A stretch of 6,128 nt of DNA, taken from contig CAMOTK010000118.1 in the NCBI GenBank assembly GCA_946625715.1, positions 1 through 6,128 of the forward strand, given 5' to 3'. The notes beneath the pieces are model-generated. The model ran no database searches and was not told the origin of the DNA. It saw only the letters and a program-made list of their open reading frames with translations. Numbering within the stretch: the stretch's first letter is position 1; each line of letters opens with the position of its first letter. Below, piece by piece: positions 1 to 4,884 of the stretch. The position numbers and the translations under genes were made by a program. The DNA comes from an uncultured Prevotella sp. (GTDB lineage Bacteria; Bacteroidota; Bacteroidia; Bacteroidales; Bacteroidaceae).

Positions 1-1
1 G

Positions 2-85
2 AATGTTTGCACACTGCTGAAGCACCTGCTCGCCATTGATACCGCCATCGAAATCAATCGAATCGGCATGGTCAACTTCGCATGA
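2..85 (+). CDS. C-terminal end of an unrecognised protein (5' end outside window)
   Basis: An open frame enters from the left edge and ends at TGA 83-85, giving 27 residues that finish ...EINRIGMVNFA. Seen: the frame has no internal stop, its composition is protein-like (leucine-rich helix followed by a short tail), and its stop overlaps the miaA start in an ATGA arrangement (82-85). That overlap is typical of translationally coupled genes and is the main reason to believe the frame is real. Inferred: it is the upstream member of the miaA operon. The fragment is too short to assign a family and I do not recognise it. Confidence 0.6.
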   Translation, partial: NVCTLLKHLLAIDTAIEINRIGMVNFA

Positions 86-1026
86 ATATGAAACGCATGA
101 TTACCATACTCGGCCCAACGGCCTCGGGAAAGACACCGCTGGCGGCACAGCTGGCGGCACGCATAGGCGGCGAGATTATCTCGGCCGACTCACGACAGGT
201 GTACCGCCGAATGGATATCGGCACGGGCAAGGACCTGGCCGACTACCAAGTGAAAACGGCAGACGGACACGTTGAAAACATACCCTACCACCTCATCGAC
301 ATCTGCGAACCTGGCACGAAGTACAACCTCTTCCAGTATCAGCAGGACTTCTTCGACGCCTATCAGGACATCACAAGCCGAGGCCGACAGCCCATTCTCT
401 GCGGCGGCACGGGGCTCTACATCGAGGCCGTGCTCAAGGGCTACAAGCTCTCGCCCGTGCCACAGAACCCGGAACTGCGCGAGCGGCTGGCCAGCATGTC
501 GCTGACCGAACTGACGCAGATGCTCACCGACCTGAAGGCGCAGACGGGCAGCACGATGCACAACACCACCGACGTGGACTCTTGTCAGCGGGCCATCCGC
601 GCCATTGAGATAGAGACCTACAACCTGGAGCACCCCACCCCACGCCGCGAACTGCCGCCCGTGGACTCGCTGATTATCGGCGTGAACATCGACCGCGAAC
701 TGCGCCGCGAGAAAATCAGCCGCCGACTGAAAGCCCGTCTCGACCAAGGCATGCTCGACGAGGTGCAGGCACTGCTCGACAGCGGCATACCCGCCGACGA
801 CCTGATTTACTACGGTTTGGAGTACAAATACGTTACAGAACACCTCGTCGGTCGTCTTACTTATGAAGAGATGTTCCGCCAACTGGAGATAGCCATCCAC
901 CAGTTTGCCAAGCGCCAGATGACCTGGTTCCGCGGCATGGAGCGGCGCGGCTTCACCATCCACTGGATCGACGCCACGCTGCCGATGGACGAGAAGATAG
1001 AAAAAATACTTGAGATATGGCAGTAG
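82..1026 (+). CDS. miaA: tRNA dimethylallyltransferase (MiaA), divergent Bacteroidetes-type paralogue
   Basis: MiaA transfers a dimethylallyl group from DMAPP to N6 of A37 in tRNAs reading UNN codons, the first step towards ms2i6A; it acts in the cytosol. Seen in the 314 residues (family usual about 300-316): P-loop GPTASGKT at 11-18; SADSRQVYRRMDIGTGK at 34-50, which includes the conserved Asp36; CGGTGLYIEA at 107-116; QRAIRAIE at 169-176; and AKRQMTWFR at 276-284. Unusual features are GTGKD in place of the common GTAKP, YYGLEYKY (243-250) where most members have a GY(K/R) motif, and IHQF instead of TRQ/L ahead of AKRQ. Many Bacteroidetes carry two MiaA paralogues, and this looks like the less canonical one. 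Start: ATG 82 overlaps the upstream stop; a second ATG at 88 is also possible. The end overlaps the next gene by 10 bp. The family call is firm; substrate preference is untested. Confidence 0.95.
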   Translation: MNMKRMITILGPTASGKTPLAAQLAARIGGEIISADSRQVYRRMDIGTGKDLADYQVKTADGHVENIPYHLIDICEPGTKYNLFQYQQDFFDAYQDITSRGRQPILCGGTGLYIEAVLKGYKLSPVPQNPELRERLASMSLTELTQMLTDLKAQTGSTMHNTTDVDSCQRAIRAIEIETYNLEHPTPRRELPPVDSLIIGVNIDRELRREKISRRLKARLDQGMLDEVQALLDSGIPADDLIYYGLEYKYVTEHLVGRLTYEEMFRQLEIAIHQFAKRQMTWFRGMERRGFTIHWIDATLPMDEKIEKILEIWQ

Positions 1027-1952
1027 AAACAACAAGATGGGGCATTCTGTATTGCCCGAAGGCCGGCATCAGCAACAAGAAGAAGCGCTGGGAACGGCTG
1101 CAGCAGGTGCTCGACGAGCGCCACGTGGACTACGACTTCGTGCAGAGCGAGAATGCCGAAAGCGTGGAGCGACTCATGACCATGCTCGTCAACAACGGCT
1201 ATAAGACCATCGTCGTGGTGGGCGGCGACTCGGCGCTCAACGACGCCGTGAACTGCCTCATGAAAGAGGAGAAGCGCGTGCGCGACGAGATTGTGCTGGG
1301 CGTCGTGCCCAACGGCGTGATGAACGACTTTGCCCGCTTCTGGGAGTTCGACGAGGACAACGACGAGCAGACCGTCGACTGGCTGCTGAAGCGCCGCATA
1401 CGCAAGATTGACCTGGGCTGCATACGCTATCAGAACCAGGATGGGGCCAAGTGCCACCGCTACTTCCTGAACTGCGTGAACATCGGCATGACGGCCGACA
1501 TCATGAACCTGCGCCGACAGACGCGCCGCCTCTTCGGTTCGCGCATGCTGTCGTTCGTCTCGTCGCTCTTCGTCATGCTCTTCCACCGCATGGAGTACAA
1601 GATGAAGCTGCGCATGAACACCGACACCATCGACCGCAAGGTCATGACACTCTGCGTGGGCAACGCCTTGGGCTACGGCCAGACGCCCAACGCCGTGCCC
1701 TACAACGGCATGCTCGACGTGTCGGTGGTCTACAACCCCGAGGTGGTGCAGCTCATTGAGGGCTTGTGGCTGCTCATCAGCGGTCGCTTCCTCAACCACC
1801 GCAGCGTGCACCCCTTCCGCACCCGCGAGGTGTTTGTCGACGAGGCCAAGAAAGCCTTAGTAGGCATCGACGGCCGACTGATGAAGACGCCCGTGGGCAG
1901 CTACAAGATACAGGTGGAGCAGGAAGTCATCAACTTCCTCATACCCGACTAA
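1017..1952 (+). CDS. Diacylglycerol kinase family (DAGK_cat / YegS-like) lipid kinase homologue
   Basis: The family (DgkB, YegS, sphingosine kinase fold) phosphorylates lipid hydroxyls such as diacylglycerol at the inner membrane face, using ATP. Seen in the 311 residues, a usual length: an N-terminal nucleotide-binding lobe with VVVGGDSALNDAVN (66-79), GVVPNGVMNDFAR (95-107), then a C-terminal beta-rich lobe with FLNCVNIGMTADI, GNALGYGQTPNAVPYNGMLDV and VGIDGR (282-287). These match the family pattern GGDGT-N / P-GT-NDFAR / N-G-G-D / DGE in order. Three signatures are altered: GGDGT is GGDSA, PxGT is PNGV, and DGE is DGR. No signal peptide or transmembrane segment is evident. The ATG lies inside the end of miaA (10-bp overlap) and has no clear Shine-Dalgarno sequence, suggesting translational coupling. 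The fold assignment is solid. Actual lipid kinase activity and substrate are uncertain; a changed substrate or a non-catalytic role is possible. Confidence 0.85.
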   Translation: MAVETTRWGILYCPKAGISNKKKRWERLQQVLDERHVDYDFVQSENAESVERLMTMLVNNGYKTIVVVGGDSALNDAVNCLMKEEKRVRDEIVLGVVPNGVMNDFARFWEFDEDNDEQTVDWLLKRRIRKIDLGCIRYQNQDGAKCHRYFLNCVNIGMTADIMNLRRQTRRLFGSRMLSFVSSLFVMLFHRMEYKMKLRMNTDTIDRKVMTLCVGNALGYGQTPNAVPYNGMLDVSVVYNPEVVQLIEGLWLLISGRFLNHRSVHPFRTREVFVDEAKKALVGIDGRLMKTPVGSYKIQVEQEVINFLIPD

Positions 1953-2001
1953 GAAGACTCTGACACGCTGAGCCTCCATGGTTAAGAATACAGTTAGGAA
2001 C
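1953..2001. other. Convergent intergenic gap
   Basis: These 49 bp lie between the stop of the kinase-like gene (+) and the stop of the Crp/Fnr gene (-). Both transcripts should end here or nearby, but I see no convincing GC-rich hairpin followed by a T run on either strand, so no terminator is called. An imperfect hairpin with a two-base loop just inside the regulator gene (about 2008-2024) looks too weak. Confidence 0.5.
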
Positions 2002-2685
2002 TTATCCGCGTGAAGAAATCTTACGCAAATCGGCCTCTCTCACGATGCCGATTTTCTTTTTCTCGGCCTTGATGAGCCCCTCTTCCACAAAGGACGAAAG
2101 CGTGCGGATGGCATTGCTGGTGGTCATGTTCGACAGGTTGGCGTAGTCTTCCCTCGAGAGCAGCACATCAATCATGCCGTCGGCATCCTCGCCAAACACA
2201 TTCTTCAGCTTCAGCAGCGTGTCGGCCAGGCGGCCGCGCAGGTGCTTCTGCGTGAGGTCGACCGTCTTCTGCACCGATTTGCCCAGCATCGACGACAGCT
2301 GGCGGATGAAGACCATGGCCACTTGCGGATTCTGGCGGATGAAGCCGTCAATCACCTGACCTGGTATGCGGGCCACCACCGACGGCTCCATGGCAATGGC
2401 CTTGCAGCCGTAGTCTTCATGGGCAAACTGCGCACGGAAACTGAACAGCATGCCGGGCGTCAGCAGGCGCACGATGTGCTGCTTGTCGCCGATGCCCGTC
2501 TTGACAAGCTTCACCTTCCCCTCGTAGAGATACATGAGATGGGTGGGCGCTTCGCCGACATCGAAGAGGGTGTCGTTGCGCTGATAGTCAACCACCTCGA
2601 GATTGTCGACAAACACTTCCCGCTGTTCGTCGTTCAAATAATTCCAAAGTTCAGAAATATGCTGTGCAATCTCATTTTTTTTCAT
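2002..2685 (-). CDS. Crp/Fnr-family transcriptional regulator
   Basis: A DNA-binding regulator of 227 residues, the normal size for Crp/Fnr proteins, which act as dimers. Seen: an N-terminal cyclic-nucleotide-binding-type beta barrel (about 15-125, with FDVGEAPTHLMYLYEGKVKLV at 41-61), a long dimerisation helix (about 130-155), and a C-terminal winged helix. The helix-turn-helix is LSREDYANLSN (176-186) plus MTTSNAIRTLSSFVEEGLI (187-205). The segment that should hold the cAMP-contacting Glu and Arg reads LFSFRAQFAHEDYGCKAIAME, without the FGE...RSA pattern, and the protein has a single Cys (94), so neither cAMP nor an FNR-type 4Fe-4S cluster is supported. In the recognition helix the CRP Arg-Glu pair appears as Thr-Ser, while the later Arg (194) is kept. 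The gene is divergent from the glycogen operon and convergent with the kinase-like gene. The ATG at 2685 has no Shine-Dalgarno sequence; upstream in-frame extension is stopped. Inferred: it regulates the divergent operon and perhaps itself. Confidence 0.92.
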   Translation of the reverse strand: MKKNEIAQHISELWNYLNDEQREVFVDNLEVVDYQRNDTLFDVGEAPTHLMYLYEGKVKLVKTGIGDKQHIVRLLTPGMLFSFRAQFAHEDYGCKAIAMEPSVVARIPGQVIDGFIRQNPQVAMVFIRQLSSMLGKSVQKTVDLTQKHLRGRLADTLLKLKNVFGEDADGMIDVLLSREDYANLSNMTTSNAIRTLSSFVEEGLIKAEKKKIGIVREADLRKISSRG

Positions 2686-2732
2686 AACCCATACATGTTC
2701 TACGATATAAGTATTTACGCTTCTAACGCTTG

Positions 2733-2764
2733 CAAAAGTAAAGAATAGTTCTCAAACGGCCAAA
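2733..2764 (-). promoter_or_regulatory. Bacteroidetes-type promoter of the Crp/Fnr gene
   Basis: Read on the minus strand, TTTG (2764-2761) is followed after exactly 20 bp by TACTTTTG (2740-2733). This matches the Bacteroidetes primary-sigma pattern of a -33 TTTG and a -7 TAnnTTTG. The predicted start of transcription is near 2726, giving a leader of about 40 nt before the ATG at 2685. Confidence 0.7.
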
Positions 2765-2812
2765 AAAATAACAGAAAATGTGCGATTGTACGGAAAAAGT
2801 TACCCAAAAAGA

Positions 2813-2834
2813 AAAATAATTGCCCAATAATTTT
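2813..2834. repeat. AT-rich imperfect dyad upstream of the debranching-enzyme promoter
   Basis: AAAATAATTG (2813-2822), CC, then CAATAATTTT (2825-2834) form an inverted repeat with one mismatch per arm. The same stretch also holds a direct repeat AATAATT at 2815-2821 and 2826-2832, an 11-bp period, about one helical turn. It abuts and partly overlaps the -33 box of the rightward promoter. It may be an operator or upstream element, but AT-rich DNA produces such repeats by chance. Confidence 0.3.
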
Positions 2835-2848
2835 GTCAGGACACAAAA
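2831..2848. promoter_or_regulatory. Candidate Crp/Fnr-type operator, TTTTGT-N6-ACAAAA
   Basis: A perfect six-base inverted repeat, TTTTGT (2831-2836) and ACAAAA (2843-2848), is separated by six bases (CAGGAC). Arms spaced by six match the half-site geometry of CRP sites (TGTGA-N6-TCACA), though the bases differ. It overlaps the -33 TTTG and fills much of the spacer of the rightward promoter, a position where a bound protein would be expected to block RNA polymerase. The divergent Crp/Fnr gene is the natural candidate ligand. This assignment is inferred from geometry and position only. Confidence 0.4.
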
Positions 2849-2862
2849 AATGCCTACCTTTG
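2832..2862 (+). promoter_or_regulatory. Bacteroidetes-type promoter of the glycogen operon
   Basis: TTTG (2832-2835), a 19-bp spacer, then TACCTTTG (2855-2862), a full match to the -33 TTTG / -7 TAnnTTTG pattern. Predicted transcription start is near 2869, giving a leader of about 50 nt. This promoter and the leftward one are back to back, with -33 boxes about 67 bp apart. Confidence 0.75.
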
Positions 2863-2919
2863 GAAATGAAAACTTAAAACAAAGCAGTTACTTTACAAAA
2901 AAACCTTAAGATAGGAACT

Positions 2920-4869
2920 ATGAGTTATTTACGATTTGAAAAAGCCGTGATGACCAACCTTGAGGAAAGTCTCCATCGTGAATTGCTCCGTACGAACCGT
3001 AGCGGCGCCTACAGCTCGTCGACACTCGTCGACTGCAACACGCGCAAGTACCACGGTCTGCTGGTCGTTCCCGTACCCGAGCTCGACGACGAGAACCACG
3101 TGCTCTTGTCATCGCTCGACTGTACGGTGGTGCAGCACGGAGCCGAATTCAACCTGGGCCTCCACAAGTATCAGGGCAACAACTACAGTCCTAAGGGACA
3201 CAAGTACATCCGTGAGTTTGATGCCAGCCTCGTGCCTACCACCATCTACCGCGTAGGCGGCGTGGTGCTGAAGAAGGAAGCCATCTTCCAGGCCTACGAG
3301 GACCGCATCCTGATTCGTTACACACTGGAAGACGCCCACTCGGCCACGACGCTGCGCTTCCGCCCGTTCCTGGCCTTCCGCTCGGTGCGCCAGTTCACCC
3401 ACGAGAACTCCGTGGCCAGCCGCGAGTATTCGGCAGTAGACAACGGCATCAAGACCTGCATGTATGCAGGCTATCCCGACCTCTACATGCAGTTCTCCAA
3501 GAAAAACGAGTTCATCTTCCAGCCCGACTGGTATCGTGGCATTGAATATCCCAAGGAGCAGGAGCGCGGCTACGCCTCGAACGAAGACCTCTACGTGCCC
3601 GGCTACTTCGAAATGCCCATCCGCAAGGGCGAGAGCATCGTCTTTGCCGCCTCTACATCGGCCATCAAGTCGAGCTCGCTGAAGTCGCTCTTCCAGAAAG
3701 AGATTGACTTGCGCTTGCCACGCGACAACTTCTACCACTGCCTCGTGACGGCGGCCCATCAGTTCCACAACCGCCAGCCGAACGACGACCGCTACCTGCT
3801 GGCCGGCTACCCCTGGTTCAAGTGCCGCGCCCGCGACACATTCATCGCCCTGCCCGGACTGACGCTCGCCATCGACGAGCCCGACTACTTCGAGCTGGTG
3901 ATGAAGACCGCCGAGAAGGGCCTGCGCGAATACATGAAGGGCAAGCCCCTGAGCGTGAAAATCTATGAGATGGACCAGCCCGACGTACCCCTCTGGGCCG
4001 TATGGGCCATTCAGCAATACACCAAATATGCCGGCCGCGAAAAAGGCTTCCAGATGTACGGCAAACTGCTGACCGACATTGTGAAGTTCATCATCGACGG
4101 CAAGGCGCCCAACCTGCGCCTCGACGACAACGGACTGCTCTATGCCAACGGCCGCGACAAGGCCATCACCTGGATGAACTCCACGGCCAACGGCCGCCCC
4201 GTGGTGCCGCGCTCGGGCTACATCGTCGAGTTCAACGCCCTGTGGTACAACGCCCTGAAGTTCTGCGCCTCGATGGCTGCCGACCGCAAGGACGAGAAGG
4301 CCGTGGCCGAACTGGAGCAGCGTGCCGAACTGTGCAAGAAGTCGTTCGTCGAAACGTTCGTCAACGAATATGGCTACCTGCTCGACTATGTCGACGGCAA
4401 CATGATGGACTGGTCGGTGCGCCCGAACATGATTTTCGCCGTGGCTCTCGACTACTCGCCGCTGTCGCAGCAGCAGATGAAGAGCGTAGTAGATATATGT
4501 ACGCGCGAACTGCTCACCCCGAAGGGCCTGCGCTCGCTCTCGCCAAAGAGCGGCGGCTACAACCCCATGTACGTCGGACCGCAGACGCAGCGCGACTATG
4601 CCTACCATCAGGGCACGGCATGGCCTTGGCTGGGCGGTTTCTACATGGAAGCCTGCCTGAAGCTCTACAAGCGCACCCGACTCTCGTTCATCGAGCGCCA
4701 GATGGTGGGCTATGAAGACGAAATCGACTACCATGCCATCGGCACCATCTCTGAACTCTTCGACGGCAACCCGCCATTCCACGGACGCGGCGCCATGGCC
4801 TTCGCCATGAACGTGGCCGAGATTCTGCGCACGCTGAAGTTACTCGAAAAGTATTCTTACCAAAAATAA
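2920..4869 (+). CDS. Glycogen debranching enzyme, archaeal/bacterial two-domain type (GH133-like)
   Basis: This family removes alpha-1,6-linked glucose at branch points of glycogen (amylo-alpha-1,6-glucosidase) in the cytosol. Seen in the 649 residues, the usual length: an N-terminal GDE_N domain (about 1-250) with NRSGAYSSSTLVDCNTRKYHGLL (26-48), then a C-terminal (alpha/alpha)6-type domain (about 270-645). The latter has GYPWFKCRARD (296-306), ITWMNS (417-421 region), PRSGYIVEFNALWYNAL, GLRSLSP, YHQGTAWPWLGG (562-573), GTISELFDG with Glu612, and GRGAMAFAMNVAEILR. No signal peptide, so cytoplasmic. Two departures from the usual pattern: the common GRD of FGxWGRD is ARD, and the usual TWMD is TWMN (Asn420), a position thought to hold the general acid, while the presumed base Glu612 is present. 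It heads an operon with the glycosyltransferase 15 bp downstream. A weak AGGA lies only 3 nt before the ATG. Family is confident; hydrolytic activity should not be assumed. Confidence 0.93.
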   Translation: MSYLRFEKAVMTNLEESLHRELLRTNRSGAYSSSTLVDCNTRKYHGLLVVPVPELDDENHVLLSSLDCTVVQHGAEFNLGLHKYQGNNYSPKGHKYIREFDASLVPTTIYRVGGVVLKKEAIFQAYEDRILIRYTLEDAHSATTLRFRPFLAFRSVRQFTHENSVASREYSAVDNGIKTCMYAGYPDLYMQFSKKNEFIFQPDWYRGIEYPKEQERGYASNEDLYVPGYFEMPIRKGESIVFAASTSAIKSSSLKSLFQKEIDLRLPRDNFYHCLVTAAHQFHNRQPNDDRYLLAGYPWFKCRARDTFIALPGLTLAIDEPDYFELVMKTAEKGLREYMKGKPLSVKIYEMDQPDVPLWAVWAIQQYTKYAGREKGFQMYGKLLTDIVKFIIDGKAPNLRLDDNGLLYANGRDKAITWMNSTANGRPVVPRSGYIVEFNALWYNALKFCASMAADRKDEKAVAELEQRAELCKKSFVETFVNEYGYLLDYVDGNMMDWSVRPNMIFAVALDYSPLSQQQMKSVVDICTRELLTPKGLRSLSPKSGGYNPMYVGPQTQRDYAYHQGTAWPWLGGFYMEACLKLYKRTRLSFIERQMVGYEDEIDYHAIGTISELFDGNPPFHGRGAMAFAMNVAEILRTLKLLEKYSYQK

Positions 4870-4870
4870 A

Positions 4871-4875
4871 GGAGG
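4871..4875 (+). promoter_or_regulatory. Strong Shine-Dalgarno sequence of the glycosyltransferase gene
   Basis: GGAGG, within AAAGGAGG, ends 9 nt before the ATG at 4885, just after the debranching-enzyme stop (4867-4869). This fixes the start codon. Such a complete anti-SD match stands out because the other starts in the window have none or only a weak one, as is usual in Bacteroidetes. Confidence 0.8.
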
Positions 4876-4884
4876 ACTGCGACT

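Noticed and set aside
36..275. Short plus-strand open frame overlapping the start of miaA
   Set aside because: Out of frame with miaA, Arg/Gly/Thr-rich, and displaced by the P-loop-bearing miaA frame.
861..1811. Minus-strand open frame spanning the miaA/kinase-like junction
   Set aside because: Crosses two real plus-strand genes and has the same antisense composition bias with no domain.
2008..2024. Possible terminator hairpin near the end of the regulator gene
   Set aside because: Short arms with a bulge, a two-base loop and no following T run; not convincing as an intrinsic terminator.
2242..2748. Plus-strand open frame opposite the Crp/Fnr gene running into the intergenic region
   Set aside because: Antisense shadow of a confident regulator gene; translation shows no family features and its tail is AT-rich intergenic sequence.
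2751..2758. Alternative -33 TTTG for the regulator promoter (CAAA at 2753-2756)
   Set aside because: It leaves only a 12-bp spacer to TACTTTTG; the TTTG at 2764-2761 gives the expected 20 bp.
3109..4782. Long minus-strand open frame (557 codons) opposite the debranching enzyme
   Set aside because: It is a shadow produced by GC-rich codon use on the plus strand; its translation is rich in Val, His, Ala and Gly with no recognisable motif, and the plus-strand frame is a well-matched enzyme.
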